In this document: positions 8,186 through 17,281 of the stretch, piece after piece | Layout of the letters: every line of letters starts with the position of its first letter | Position numbering within the stretch: the first letter of the stretch is position 1 | Assembly: GCF_001552135.1 (NCBI RefSeq) | Contig: NZ_BCQP01000025.1 | Span: 1-64,000 of the forward strand | Source: Actinomadura chibensis NBRC 106107 | Lineage (GTDB): Bacteria; Actinomycetota; Actinomycetes; Streptosporangiales; Streptosporangiaceae | Length of the DNA: 64,000 nt | Direction of reading: 5' to 3' | Notes under the pieces: model-generated | What the model was told of the DNA's origin: nothing | The model's database searches: none | What the model saw: the letters and a program-made list of their open reading frames with translations, nothing else | Translations under genes and position numbers: made by a program

Positions 8186-9142
8186 ATGCGGGCTGTGTGG
8201 TTGCGGGAGTTCGGCGGGCCGGAGGTGCTGGAGGCGGGCGACGCGCCCGATCCGGAGCCTGGGGAGGGGCAGGTGCTGGTGGCGGTCGAGTTCGCCAACA
8301 TCACGTTTGTGGAGACGCAGGTGCGGTCGGGGACGAGCCCGATACCGATCCGGTGGGAGCCGCCCGTCGTCCCGGGCAACGGGGTCGGCGGCGTCGTCAC
8401 GGCGGTCGGGCCGGGCGTGGCCGAGGGGCTTGTCGGACGCCGGGTCGTGACGTCCACCGGCGGCACGGGCGGGTACGCGGAGCTGGCCGCCGTCGACGCG
8501 GCCGAGGTGTTCGACGTGCCGGACGGCCTGCCCCTCGACGACGCGGTGGCGCTGCTCGCGGACGGCCGGACGGCGACGATGATGCTGCGCGCCGCCCGGC
8601 CGAAGGCCGGGGAGCGGGTGCTGGTGGAGGCCGCCGCGGGCGGGGTCGGGTCGCTGCTCGTCCAGTTGGCGAAGGCGGCGGGCGCGACGGTCGTCGCGGC
8701 GGCCGGTGGTCCGGGCAAGGCGGAGGCGGCGGCGCGGCTGGGCGCCGACGAGACCGTCGACTACCGCGAGCCGGGCTGGGCCGGGAAGGCTGGCCCGGTG
8801 GACGTGGTGTTCGACGGCGTCGGCGGGGACGTGGCGCGCGAGGCGTTCACGCTGCTCCGGCGCGGCGGCCGGATGGTCAGCTTCGGGTTGGCGAGCGGCG
8901 AGTGGGCGGACGTCAAGGACGAGGACGCGGCGGAGCGCGGGGTGACGCTGGTCCGTCCGGCGGCCACGCCCGAGGAGTTGCGGGAGTTCACGCGGAGCGC
9001 GCTCGCCGAGGCCGCCGCCGGACGGCTCAGGCCGGTGATCGGGCAGCGCTTCCCGCTGGAGGACGCGGCCGCCGCGCACGCCGCCATCGAGGCGCGGACG
9101 ACCGTCGGCAAGACGCTGCTGGAGGTCACCCGGCCGTCGTGA
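8186..9142 (+). CDS. Zinc-free MDR NADPH:quinone oxidoreductase-like protein
   Basis: This 318-residue medium-chain dehydrogenase/reductase has an N-terminal GroES-like half, PGNGVGGVV, and a Rossmann half with AAAGGVGSLLVQLAK near residue 150. The structural and catalytic zinc cysteines of alcohol dehydrogenases are absent, which fits the quinone oxidoreductase branch (NADPH-dependent reduction of quinones or enones). It starts at the ATG 8186 with GAAGGGG six bases upstream. A TTG at 8180 is in frame but overlaps the ribosome site. It is convergent with the hydrolase gene, sharing 17 bases. Confidence 0.9.
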   Translation: MRAVWLREFGGPEVLEAGDAPDPEPGEGQVLVAVEFANITFVETQVRSGTSPIPIRWEPPVVPGNGVGGVVTAVGPGVAEGLVGRRVVTSTGGTGGYAELAAVDAAEVFDVPDGLPLDDAVALLADGRTATMMLRAARPKAGERVLVEAAAGGVGSLLVQLAKAAGATVVAAAGGPGKAEAAARLGADETVDYREPGWAGKAGPVDVVFDGVGGDVAREAFTLLRRGGRMVSFGLASGEWADVKDEDAAERGVTLVRPAATPEELREFTRSALAEAAAGRLRPVIGQRFPLEDAAAAHAAIEARTTVGKTLLEVTRPS

Positions 9143-10313
9143 CGGCCGTCCTGAGGAAGGCCGTGAGGGCGCGTTCGTAGGCGGCGGGGTCGACGTTCCA
9201 CGCCTCGGTGTGGCCGCCGTCCGCCTTGACGTGGGTGACCGTGCCGGGCGGCGCCGTCCTGGCGAAGGCGAAGGCGGGGCCGTTGGCGACGGTCCCGTCG
9301 TCCTTCGCGGTGTAGAGCAGGACGGGCGTCCGCAGCCTCGGCGCGTAACGGCGCTGGTCGTAGTCCGACAGGTCGATCCCGATCCGCCATTGCAGGACCT
9401 GTTTTGCTACGTCCGTGATGAACGGCGGCAGGCTGCGCGCGGAGCCCTGCTTGTCGAGGGTGGCGCTCCAGTCCATGACGGGGGAGTCCAGGACGACGCC
9501 GCGCACGAACGACGGGTCGTCGCGCAGGGCCGTCATGACCATCGCGCCGCCCATCGACCACCCGTACAGGACGACACCGGTCGCGCCGTGTGCGCGCGCG
9601 TAGGCCATCGCGGAGACGACCTCGTTCCATTCCGTGTCGCCGAGATGGTTCTTGCGGTCGGGGGACGGCGGCGCGCCCACGTCGTTCCGGTACGCGATGG
9701 ACAGCATGGGGAGCCCGAGCGCGTGCACGGCGCGCATGGCACGCATCGTCTCGATCTTGTCCGCGTTCCGTCCGTGGACGCCGATGACCCACGTGCTCTC
9801 CGGCGACCGGCCCGGCACCAGCCACGCGGGCATCGGGCCGACCTTCGACGGATAGGCGACGTCCTGGAAATCGAGGCCGAGCGACTTCTTGGGGTCGTCG
9901 CCGTACACCCAGTGGTCGATGGTCGCGCGCGTCCCCTTGGCCAAGGTCCCCTGGACCACCGAGTCGACCTTGCGGACGACATGGTCGCCGTCCCGCCGGA
10001 TGACGGGGCCGAGGAGGGCGCGGCCGCCCTTCCAGGCGAGCGCCCACGTCCCCGGGCGTTCGGTCGACGCCTCGCGCGGCAGCGTGACGGTGCCGTTCGC
10101 GACGTCCGCCACGGTGAGCGGATACTCCTCGGAATGGTCCACCTGGGTCGCGACGCCCGCGAAGTACCAGCCGATCCCCCCGACGGCCGCGCACAGCAGC
10201 ACCGCGACCGCGGCGGCGGCCGCGACCAGCGTGCGCGCGCGGCGGCGGCGCCGCGCCGGGGACGGCGGTTCGGGGGTCGCGGGGGCGGGTGACTCTGAGA
10301 CTGCGGTCGGCAC
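9126..10313 (-). CDS. Membrane-anchored alpha/beta hydrolase
   Basis: A 395-residue protein with an Arg-rich cytosolic tail, one transmembrane helix at about residues 28-50 and an extracytoplasmic alpha/beta-hydrolase domain. The nucleophile elbow is GWSMGG with Ser253; the acid is probably in YTAKDDGTV and the His in DGGHTEAW. Such proteins are annotated as alpha/beta-fold hydrolases or dienelactone hydrolase-like; the substrate is unknown. Start is the GTG at 10313. It is divergent from the TNT gene, with 137 bases between the starts. Confidence 0.88.
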   Translation of the reverse strand: MPTAVSESPAPATPEPPSPARRRRRARTLVAAAAAVAVLLCAAVGGIGWYFAGVATQVDHSEEYPLTVADVANGTVTLPREASTERPGTWALAWKGGRALLGPVIRRDGDHVVRKVDSVVQGTLAKGTRATIDHWVYGDDPKKSLGLDFQDVAYPSKVGPMPAWLVPGRSPESTWVIGVHGRNADKIETMRAMRAVHALGLPMLSIAYRNDVGAPPSPDRKNHLGDTEWNEVVSAMAYARAHGATGVVLYGWSMGGAMVMTALRDDPSFVRGVVLDSPVMDWSATLDKQGSARSLPPFITDVAKQVLQWRIGIDLSDYDQRRYAPRLRTPVLLYTAKDDGTVANGPAFAFARTAPPGTVTHVKADGGHTEAWNVDPAAYERALTAFLRTAVTTAG

Positions 10314-10450
10314 GACACGACGTTAACCTCCGCTGAACGTTGTCAACGCCCCGGTCCCTCCGCCAAGTGTGGATTCGTGCGGCTAATCTGCCCGGCAGGC
10401 GCCATCGGACGGGACGAACGGGGGACGCACGGCGTGACGGGGCACAGCGC

Positions 10451-12394
10451 GTGACGGGCCAGAGCGAGCGGATCGCTGACGCGGAGGGCCGGGTCGTCGA
10501 GTTCGCGCGGCGGACCGCGCCGCCCGGCTGGCGGCGGATCGACCTGCACTGCATCGCGACCGTCGCCGTCAACGACGTCGCCCTGACCGTGCTCACCGGG
10601 GAGGGCGAGACGGTGACGGCGGAGACCGTCCCGCAGGAACTGACCGCCCTGCTGATGGACCTCCGCCGGGCGCACTACCTGTCCGAGCAGGGGACGTGGT
10701 TCTCGATGGTGGCCATCATCGAGCCCGACTCAGCGTGCGCTCTCTACAACTACGACTTCGACCCGATGTGGGACCCGCCCATCCCGGCGGACTGCTGGCG
10801 GCGCGACCAGATCGTCCTGCCTCGGGACGGCGCGAACATGCCGCCCTGGCTCCGCGACCGGCTGGACGGGCGCGCGCCCACGGAACGTCCCGCGCCCGAC
10901 CCGGGGCCGATGAACCCGGTAGAGCAGATGGAGCTGCTGTCCAACCAGGTCACGCTCGTGGTCGCCGACCATGCGCCGCCGCTGTGGCGGAAGGTGTTCG
11001 GCTACTACCAGGCGGTCGGCGGGCACGTGGAGTTCCCCGCGATGATGTGCAGCCGGGCGGACGGCACCATGACGACCTGGACGCCCCCCGCCGCCGCCGG
11101 GACCCTCCTCGACCGGCTCCGCGCGGGCACCCACGCCTTCCAGGGGGCCACCTGGTTCCGCATCGACTTCGAGGTCGTGTACGAGGACGGGGCCGTCAGG
11201 TGCAGGGCGAGTTTCACCAACGACGACGAGCCGCGCTGGAACTCGGAGCCGACGCCGGACGACGTCCGCCGGGAGCTCGACCGGTTCCCGCGCGCCGACG
11301 TCCCGGAATGGATGACGCGGCGGCTCGGCGGCCCGCCGCCGCACACCATCGCCGACCGGCCGCCGCCGCCCGCCGCGACCGCGCGGCCGCGCACCGACCC
11401 CGGCACCGGCCTTCGGCGCGCGCGGATCTTCGACCACACGGCCCCGGACGGCGGACGTCCCGCCGTGTCGCGCCCGCCCGTCCCGCCGGACGAGGTCGAG
11501 CGCGTCACCGAGTACCTGCGCCGGGCTCCGGTCGTCATGGCGGCGCGGTCGAAGGCGCCCGACAGGCTGGATCCGGCCAGGGGCGACGCCGTCCCGCTGA
11601 CCTTCCACACGGACGGGACGTGGGTCTGGTCAGGCGCGGTCGCCTATTACCTGAAGGAACACGACATCCCGCCAGAGGCCGAATTGGTGGCGCACATACG
11701 CGCCAACGGGTTCGAGGTGCCCGCCGTCGACGACGACACCATGGACACCGCGAACGCCGCCGTGACGGGACGGTCCGTCCCAGAGCGCGTCCGGACGGAG
11801 GTAGAGCCCGACTGGACGCACACCCTTCAGCACCGTCTCGACCAGCTCCGCGTGGACCGCGCCACGTACCGCATCAAGGAGACGGCAGAAGGAGTGTGGT
11901 GCCTCGTCCCAGACGGCGGACGGTGGGCGGTGTTCCAGATGCGCGACGGCGAACGCCGCAAGGAGGTCGCGTTCGACGACACCGAGCAGGCCGCCGCCCA
12001 TCTCCTGGGACGCCTCCTCCTCGACCCGCGCCACACCGTGGAGGACGGTCCGTTCGAGCCGCTCCAGGGCGAACCCCCGCTCTCCCTCCTGCGCGACCGC
12101 CACGTCGTGGAACTCCCCGCGGGGACGGAGGTCGACCGCTACGGGGGATCGGACGGCAACGTCACCTACGCGGCCCGCACCCCGTACCCGCACCGGTCGC
12201 TGCCGGCCGAATGGCAGGACCGTCCGTACCGCGTCTACCGGCTGCTGCGCCCGATGGAGACGCTGACCGGGACGGCCGTCCCGTGGTTCGGCCAGCCCGG
12301 CGGCGGGACGGCCCACGTGTTCCGCCGTCCGATCACCGACCTGCTCGCCGAGGGCGCCCTCGCCGACGTCACCGGCAACCAGACCGGCGCCTGA
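10451..12394 (+). CDS. TNT-domain (NAD+ glycohydrolase-type) toxin fused to immunity-like domains
   Basis: A 647-residue protein. The last ~100 residues match the TNT fold: LPAGTEVDRYG, RTPYPHRSLP, RPYRVYRLLRP and the hallmark PWFGQPGGGT, whose Gln (about residue 615) is the conserved catalytic-site Gln of the tuberculosis necrotizing toxin family (NAD+ hydrolysis). Upstream are two successive YezG/DUF600-like modules (about residues 20-145 and 155-300, both ending in PPWLRDRL or VPEWMTRRL), a Pro-rich linker and a third small domain (about 345-430). There is no signal peptide, WXG100 or other export motif. I chose the GTG at 10451; a TTG at 10340 is possible but unlikely. Whether it is an effector or a self-inhibited intracellular NADase is open. 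Confidence 0.82.
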   Translation: MTGQSERIADAEGRVVEFARRTAPPGWRRIDLHCIATVAVNDVALTVLTGEGETVTAETVPQELTALLMDLRRAHYLSEQGTWFSMVAIIEPDSACALYNYDFDPMWDPPIPADCWRRDQIVLPRDGANMPPWLRDRLDGRAPTERPAPDPGPMNPVEQMELLSNQVTLVVADHAPPLWRKVFGYYQAVGGHVEFPAMMCSRADGTMTTWTPPAAAGTLLDRLRAGTHAFQGATWFRIDFEVVYEDGAVRCRASFTNDDEPRWNSEPTPDDVRRELDRFPRADVPEWMTRRLGGPPPHTIADRPPPPAATARPRTDPGTGLRRARIFDHTAPDGGRPAVSRPPVPPDEVERVTEYLRRAPVVMAARSKAPDRLDPARGDAVPLTFHTDGTWVWSGAVAYYLKEHDIPPEAELVAHIRANGFEVPAVDDDTMDTANAAVTGRSVPERVRTEVEPDWTHTLQHRLDQLRVDRATYRIKETAEGVWCLVPDGGRWAVFQMRDGERRKEVAFDDTEQAAAHLLGRLLLDPRHTVEDGPFEPLQGEPPLSLLRDRHVVELPAGTEVDRYGGSDGNVTYAARTPYPHRSLPAEWQDRPYRVYRLLRPMETLTGTAVPWFGQPGGGTAHVFRRPITDLLAEGALADVTGNQTGA

Positions 12395-13069
12395 TCAGGC
12401 GCTTCCGATCGCGGACACGAGGCCCAGCGCGAGCAGCAGGTCGACGTGGATGAACGTCTCCAGCTTCGCGCCCGGCGGCACCTCCGGGTCGGCGGCGAGC
12501 CGGTCGAGGACGGCGAGTGCGCCCGGCGCGTCCAGGTCGTCCGCCAGCGCGGCCTCCGCCTCGGTCGCGTACGCGCGGTTCATCGGACGTCCCGGCGACG
12601 TCGCCCACTCGGCGACCTGCCCGCGCCACCGGTCCAGCCGCTCGGCGGCCCGCGCCGCCCGCGCCCCGGTCAGCTCCAGCGGCTCCCGGTAGGGGACCTC
12701 CAGGATCGCCAGCCGCACCGCCAGCGCGTCATCGGAAGGCACGCCGCCAGCCGTCTCCGGTGGCACGTCAAGCCACAGCCCCGCACCCTCGGGGCCGCCA
12801 GAGCCGCCCACGTAGACGTCGGCGTCCGGGAGCGGCGCGTCCGCCACTTCGAACGGCGCGATGCCGTGGTCGGCCCACGCGTCCGAGGCGGGCGACGGGA
12901 CGCTCACCACCCGGACGCCGCGGCGCCCGCCCCGTTCCGCCACCCGGCGCAGCAGGTCGGCCACCACCGGGGCGCGGAGCCCGCCGCCGTCCAGCACCTG
13001 GACGCGCAGCCCGGGGCCGCCGGGCGGCGGCCCGGCCAGCCCGGTGCGCGCGTCATGCAGCCGCAGCAT
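12395..13069 (-). CDS. CysRS-like protein lacking the catalytic core
   Basis: A 224-residue protein. Its first residues (MLRLHDARTG) and its last ~80 (EAALADDLDAPGALAVLDRLA, GAKLETF, DLLLALGL) resemble the extreme N-terminus and the helical anticodon-stem region of cysteinyl-tRNA synthetase. The Rossmann core with HIGH and KMSKS motifs and the zinc Cys residues is missing and replaced by ~110 residues with ADVYVGGSGG. It cannot be an active synthetase. Its stop abuts the TNT gene's stop on the other strand. Function unknown; the resemblance is from motif reading only. Confidence 0.65.
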   Translation of the reverse strand: MLRLHDARTGLAGPPPGGPGLRVQVLDGGGLRAPVVADLLRRVAERGGRRGVRVVSVPSPASDAWADHGIAPFEVADAPLPDADVYVGGSGGPEGAGLWLDVPPETAGGVPSDDALAVRLAILEVPYREPLELTGARAARAAERLDRWRGQVAEWATSPGRPMNRAYATEAEAALADDLDAPGALAVLDRLAADPEVPPGAKLETFIHVDLLLALGLVSAIGSA

Positions 13070-13099
13070 GCCTCAAACCCTAGGCGGCGTCCGCGGCGG

Positions 13100-13915
13100 T
13101 CAGAGCGGCGGGTGGTCGGACGGCAGCGCGCCGATCGGCAGCACCGCCGGCCCGTCCGGCTTGCGGACGGCCGCGAACCGCAGCCGCACGTAGTCGGCGA
13201 CCCAGCCGGACTCGCGGCGCAGCGCCGGGGCGGCCAGGTCGTTCACCCGGGCGAGCAGCGGGTCGACGAGCTCCGGCGGGACGTCCGCGAGCGCCCGCGC
13301 CGCGTACGCGCGGACCCAGTCGGCGGCGCCGTTCGGCCCCTCGGTCATCCGGGTCGGACGGTCCGCGTGCTCAAGCAGGCGCAGCGTGAACCCGGCGTCC
13401 TCCAGCTTCGTCGCGTACTCGGCCGGGCTCGGGAAGTACCAGGGCAGCTCGGGCTCGCCGAGGCCGAACACGCGCCAGGCGGTCTGCATCGCGACGACCA
13501 GCTCCGCGCAGTTGCCCGCGCCGCCGAGCTCGCCGACGAACCGCCCGCCGGGGCGCAGCGCGGCGTGCACGCGTCCGATCACCGCGTCGGGGTCGCGGGT
13601 CATCCAGTGCAGGGCCGCGTTCGAGGCGACCGCGTCGAACGAGTCACCGACGATGAAGTCGTGGGCGTCCCCGACGACGAACGACAGCCCGGGGTGCAGC
13701 GCGGTCGCCTGCGCCACCATCTCGGCGCTGCCGTCGATGCCCAGTACCTCGGCGCCCCGCTCGGCTATCTCCGCGCTGAACGCCCCGGTGCCGCACCCGA
13801 GGTCGATCACCCGTTCGCCGGGCTGCGGATCGAGCAGGTCGACCAGGGGGGCGCCGTGCGCGGAGACGTACCCGAAGGCGGAGTCGTACGTCGTCACGGC
13901 CCAGTTCACTGTCAC
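13100..13915 (-). CDS. Class I SAM-dependent methyltransferase (trans-aconitate methyltransferase-like)
   Basis: A 271-residue methyltransferase with SAM-binding motif I VIDLGCGTGAFS at about residues 36-47, the acidic motif II end VLGIDGS, motif III GDAHDF and a downstream NAALHWM, the pattern of the trans-aconitate methyltransferase/UbiE-like group. The substrate cannot be read. The start is a GTG at 13915 or the in-frame GTG at 13909; neither has a strong ribosome site. It lies 30 bases after the CysRS-like start region in the same direction and is divergent from the enoyl-CoA hydratase gene. Confidence 0.85.
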   Translation of the reverse strand: MTVNWAVTTYDSAFGYVSAHGAPLVDLLDPQPGERVIDLGCGTGAFSAEIAERGAEVLGIDGSAEMVAQATALHPGLSFVVGDAHDFIVGDSFDAVASNAALHWMTRDPDAVIGRVHAALRPGGRFVGELGGAGNCAELVVAMQTAWRVFGLGEPELPWYFPSPAEYATKLEDAGFTLRLLEHADRPTRMTEGPNGAADWVRAYAARALADVPPELVDPLLARVNDLAAPALRRESGWVADYVRLRFAAVRKPDGPAVLPIGALPSDHPPL

Positions 13916-14008
13916 AATTTATCGGACATCTCCCTAACCCCGGCGGGCTTCCCCCGTCACTCCGCGTTCTAGAATCAAATTCCGTCCCGGTGCGAGGAGG
14001 GCCCGCGA

Positions 14009-14884
14009 GTGCCGTACGCAGAGATCGAGTACCAGGTCCGGGACGGGATCGCGACCGTCACCCTGAACCGTCCGCGCAAGCTGAACGCCTACACCTACGC
14101 CATGCGGGACGAGCTGCTCGACGCGTTCGGCCGGGTCGACGCCGACGACGAGGTGCGCGCGGTCGTCGTCACCGGCGCCGGACGCGCGTTCTGCGCGGGC
14201 GCCGACCTCGGGCGCGGCGGCGACACCTTCGACAAGGGCAAGTCCAAGGACATGTTCGCGGGCGACAACGTCCTCGCGGACGGCACGCCGCGCGACGGCG
14301 GCGGCACGGTCGCGCTGCGCGTCGCCCGCTGCCTGAAGCCCGTCATCGGCGCGATCAACGGCCCGGCCGTCGGCGTCGGCGTGACGATGACGCTGCCGAT
14401 GGACGTCCGGCTCGCGAGCGCGGACGCCCGGTTCGGCTTCGTCTTCGCCCGCCGCGGGATCGTCGCCGAGGCCGCGTCGAGCTGGTTCCTGCCGCGCATC
14501 GTCGGGATCTCCCAGGCCATGGAATGGACCGTGACAGGACGCGTCTTCGACGCGGCCGAGGCGCTCGCCGGACGCCTCGTCTCGCGCGTCCACCCGCCCG
14601 CCGACCTGCTCCCCGCCGCCTACGCCCTCGCCCGCGAGATCGCCGACAACACCTCGGCGGTGTCGGTCGCCGCGATCCGCCGCCTGATGTGGTCGGGCCT
14701 GTCGGCGCCCTCGCCCTGGGACGCCCACGTCGCCGACTCCCGCCTGATGTCCGTCCTCGGCGCCGCGCCCGACGCCCGCGAGGGCGTGTCGTCGTTCCTG
14801 GAGAAGCGCGACGCCGCCTTCCCGATGCGGGTGAGCGAGGACCTTCCCCCCGAGGTGCCCGACTGGCCGCCAACCGGACCATGA
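14009..14884 (+). CDS. Enoyl-CoA hydratase/isomerase family protein
   Basis: A 291-residue crotonase-fold protein: TLNRPRKLNAYT, VVVTGAGRAFCAGADL (oxyanion hole and CoA site), a long insertion with FDKGKSKDMFAG, then NGPAVGVG. It acts on acyl-CoA thioesters in fatty-acid or related degradation. The usual second catalytic Glu region reads RRGIVAEAASSW, so an active enzyme is likely. GTG start at 14009 with GAGGAGG at 13992-13998. It is read alone; the next gene has its own leader. Confidence 0.92.
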   Translation: MPYAEIEYQVRDGIATVTLNRPRKLNAYTYAMRDELLDAFGRVDADDEVRAVVVTGAGRAFCAGADLGRGGDTFDKGKSKDMFAGDNVLADGTPRDGGGTVALRVARCLKPVIGAINGPAVGVGVTMTLPMDVRLASADARFGFVFARRGIVAEAASSWFLPRIVGISQAMEWTVTGRVFDAAEALAGRLVSRVHPPADLLPAAYALAREIADNTSAVSVAAIRRLMWSGLSAPSPWDAHVADSRLMSVLGAAPDAREGVSSFLEKRDAAFPMRVSEDLPPEVPDWPPTGP

Positions 14885-14948
14885 CGACGTGTGTCACCAC
14901 TGTTACGCAGGGTAGGAAGCCGCCCGAGGCAACACGTTTCGGGGGTGC

Positions 14949-15770
14949 GTGGTGCGAAACAGGAAATTCATCATCATCGGTGCGGGACTCCTCCTCATCG
15001 CGGGTTGCGGCCACGCGGACAAGAAGCAGGCGCGGACGGCGGGCCAGCAAGCGGAGCTGAAACACCGGAGACCGGCGGCGCCGGCCCCGCCGCCGCCCCG
15101 CAAGATCGACTGCCTGCGGACCAGGTGCGTCTCGCTGACGTTCGACGACGGCCCGGGCCCGTACACGGCGCGGCTGCTCGACACGCTGAAGGGACGCGGC
15201 GTCCGCGCGACGTTCTTCATGCTGGGCGAGAACGTGGGCGCCCACCCGGACGTGGTACGGCGGATGTCGCTGGAGGGCCACGAGCTGGCGAACCACAGCT
15301 GGTCCCATCCCGACCTGACCTCGGTGCCGGCCGGGGAGCTGCGGACGCAGATCCAGCGGACGCAGGCGGCGATCAAGGGCGCGTCCGGGGTGACGCCGAC
15401 GCTGATGCGGCCCCCGTACGGGGCGACGAACAAGAAGGTCGGACGCGCCATCGGCATGCCGCTGATCCTCTGGAGCGTGGACACGCTCGACTGGCGGTAC
15501 CGCAGCGTCGCCCGCGACACCAGGGTCGGGATCAAGGAGCCCGCGAGCGGCGGCATCGTCCTCTTCCACGACATCCACAAGCCGAGCGTCGACTCCATCC
15601 CGAAGGTCGTGGACGGCCTGAAGAAGCGCGGCTTCACGTTCGTCACCGTGTCCGAGATGTTCCAGGGGCAGCCGCTCCAGCCCGGCCAGACCTACACCCA
15701 GCGGACCCAGCCCGCCAAGGCCGTGACGGCGTCGCCGCCGGCCTCGCCCGCCGCTTCGGCGAGCCCGTGA
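14949..15770 (+). CDS. Polysaccharide deacetylase family lipoprotein
   Basis: A 273-residue lipoprotein with signal peptide and lipobox LLLIAGC (Cys20). A NodB homology domain follows, with TFDDGPG (Asp66 and Asp67), the metal-binding HSWSH (His116, His120), RPPYGA, LWSVDTLDW and VLFHDIH. All five NodB motifs are intact, so it should be a metal-dependent carbohydrate esterase on the cell surface, probably peptidoglycan or chitin-oligomer deacetylase. The C-terminus is a Pro/Ala/Ser tail. Start at GTG 14949 (or the adjacent GTG 14952) behind CGGGGG. Confidence 0.93.
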   Translation: MVRNRKFIIIGAGLLLIAGCGHADKKQARTAGQQAELKHRRPAAPAPPPPRKIDCLRTRCVSLTFDDGPGPYTARLLDTLKGRGVRATFFMLGENVGAHPDVVRRMSLEGHELANHSWSHPDLTSVPAGELRTQIQRTQAAIKGASGVTPTLMRPPYGATNKKVGRAIGMPLILWSVDTLDWRYRSVARDTRVGIKEPASGGIVLFHDIHKPSVDSIPKVVDGLKKRGFTFVTVSEMFQGQPLQPGQTYTQRTQPAKAVTASPPASPAASASP

Positions 15771-15881
15771 CGTGACGGGCCGGATCCGACCGCCGTACGC
15801 CTGAACCGCGCTTTCCGGTGGAGCGTCCCAGGGGCTTTGCGCGAACCTGGCTCCCTGGCTCCCGACCCCCTGGAGACGCAT

Positions 15882-17000
15882 ATGGCAGTCCCGCCCGCCG
15901 ACCGCAGTACGACCGAGGACGAGACCGGCGACGAGACGGGCGGGGCGGCGCGCCGGCCGCTGGCGCTGCGGCCGTCGCGCCGCCCGCTGGTGTGGGCCGT
16001 CCCGCTGCTGGTCCCCGCCGCCTACATCGAGGTGCGGGTGTTCGGCGAGTTCCGCCTGTTCTTCCTCAACAACGCCCTGATCGTGGGGCTCGTCTTCCTG
16101 GTGGCGATGGTGCTCAAGCTGCTGCGCGGCCGCACGGACGCCGACGCGGTCGGCGTCCGGAACCGGCTCGTGGGGAGGACGAAGCGCATGGCGTGGTCGG
16201 AGATCAGCGAGCTGACCGTGACGCCGACCCTGTTCGGACGCGTCGTGACGGTGCGCGGCCAAGCCGTGAGGCGGACCATGCTGGCCGCGCCGCGCGAGGG
16301 TCTCCTCGGCCGCGACCCGGACTTCGACGAGACGCTGCGCGCCATGCGCGCCCTCGCCGGGGCCCGCGGCCCGCGGGTGACCGACAACGTGCACCGCTCC
16401 GCCCGCATCACGTACTGGGCGATGATCGCGGTGTTCCTCGGCGCGGGCGTGTTCCTGTGGCGGCCCTGGCTGGAGACGTGGTGGCCGGGCGTCGACGAGG
16501 CGACCGAGCTCCCGCGCGCCTGCGCCGTCGCCGACCCCGCGACCGCGGCGCGGCTGCTGCCCGCGCCCGGGCGGCCCGCCGCCCGCGAGCGCGACATGAG
16601 GTACTCCGAATCGTCCGACTGCCGCTACCGGGACGCCGACGACCGCGTCCTCGCGCTTCAGCTCGACCTGGACCAGCGCACCAACTCCTCCGGCGGGGCG
16701 GCGCAGATCCGCGACGACTACGCCACGGCGCTGCGGATCGAGGCCGACGCCGCCCGGTCGCGCGCCGCGCACCCCGACGAGTGGACGGTCACCACCGGCG
16801 GCGTCCCCGGACTCGGCGACGAGGCGTGGCGGAGCGTCTCGGTCGGACGGAGCGACGGCGAGGCCGAGGTGCGCCTCGTGGCGCGCCGCGCCAACGTGGT
16901 GGTCCAGGTCAGGTACGACGCGAAACGCCCGGCGGACCAGGCCGCGTCCGAGGCCGCCGCGCTCGCCCGCAGGGCGCTCGACCGGATCGAGTTCCGGTGA
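15882..17000 (+). CDS. Bacterial PH-domain membrane protein with extracytoplasmic domain
   Basis: A 372-residue protein. Two hydrophobic helices (VWAVPLLVPAAYIEV; NNALIVGLVFLVAMVL) near residues 35-75 precede a PH-like beta domain (GVRNRLVGRTKRMAWSEIS to GRVVTVRG). A third helix (YWAMIAVFLGAGVFLW) then leads to a ~180-residue soluble domain with a Cys pair (ACAV...DCRY) that resembles actinobacterial DUF3558-like lipoprotein domains. ATG 15882 is preceded by GGAG at suitable spacing; an earlier in-frame codon at 15837 lacks one. Function unknown, likely envelope. Confidence 0.8.
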   Translation: MAVPPADRSTTEDETGDETGGAARRPLALRPSRRPLVWAVPLLVPAAYIEVRVFGEFRLFFLNNALIVGLVFLVAMVLKLLRGRTDADAVGVRNRLVGRTKRMAWSEISELTVTPTLFGRVVTVRGQAVRRTMLAAPREGLLGRDPDFDETLRAMRALAGARGPRVTDNVHRSARITYWAMIAVFLGAGVFLWRPWLETWWPGVDEATELPRACAVADPATAARLLPAPGRPAARERDMRYSESSDCRYRDADDRVLALQLDLDQRTNSSGGAAQIRDDYATALRIEADAARSRAAHPDEWTVTTGGVPGLGDEAWRSVSVGRSDGEAEVRLVARRANVVVQVRYDAKRPADQAASEAAALARRALDRIEFR

Positions 17001-17023
17001 GGATCCGGGGCCCGCGCGCCCGG

Positions 17024-17281
17024 TCAGCCGTCGTCGCGCGGGCGGCGGCGCGGCGGCGGCCGGGGCGGCACGACCTTCGCCGCGACCATGATCGTCTCCG
17101 GGACGTCGACGACCTCGCCGTCCCGCCGCCGGACGCGCAGCGTCCCGCCGGACCACGATTCGAGGACGCCGACGACGTCGCTGTACTCTCCCGTTGGCAG
17201 CCGGCGGCGCAGCGAGATCCGCTGACCCACGTCCGCGACGCTGATCGACACGACCAGTCGTGCGGCGAAGCGCCCGGACAA
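17024..17281 (-). CDS. Stand-alone SH3-like domain protein (Rv0428c N-terminal type)
   Basis: A small protein of about 85 residues. Its core (LVVSISVADVGQRISLRRRL, VVGVLESWSGGTLRVRRRDG, VPETIMVAAKVVPP) matches the SH3-like domain normally found at the N-terminus of Rv0428c-type GNAT acetyltransferases, which usually sit beside fdxA in actinobacteria. Here the acetyltransferase part is absent; the protein ends in a basic Arg/Pro tail. The TTG at 17281 with GGGGG upstream is my preferred start; longer versions up to 17386 are possible. Divergent from fdxA. Confidence 0.6.
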   Translation of the reverse strand: MSGRFAARLVVSISVADVGQRISLRRRLPTGEYSDVVGVLESWSGGTLRVRRRDGEVVDVPETIMVAAKVVPPRPPPRRRPRDDG

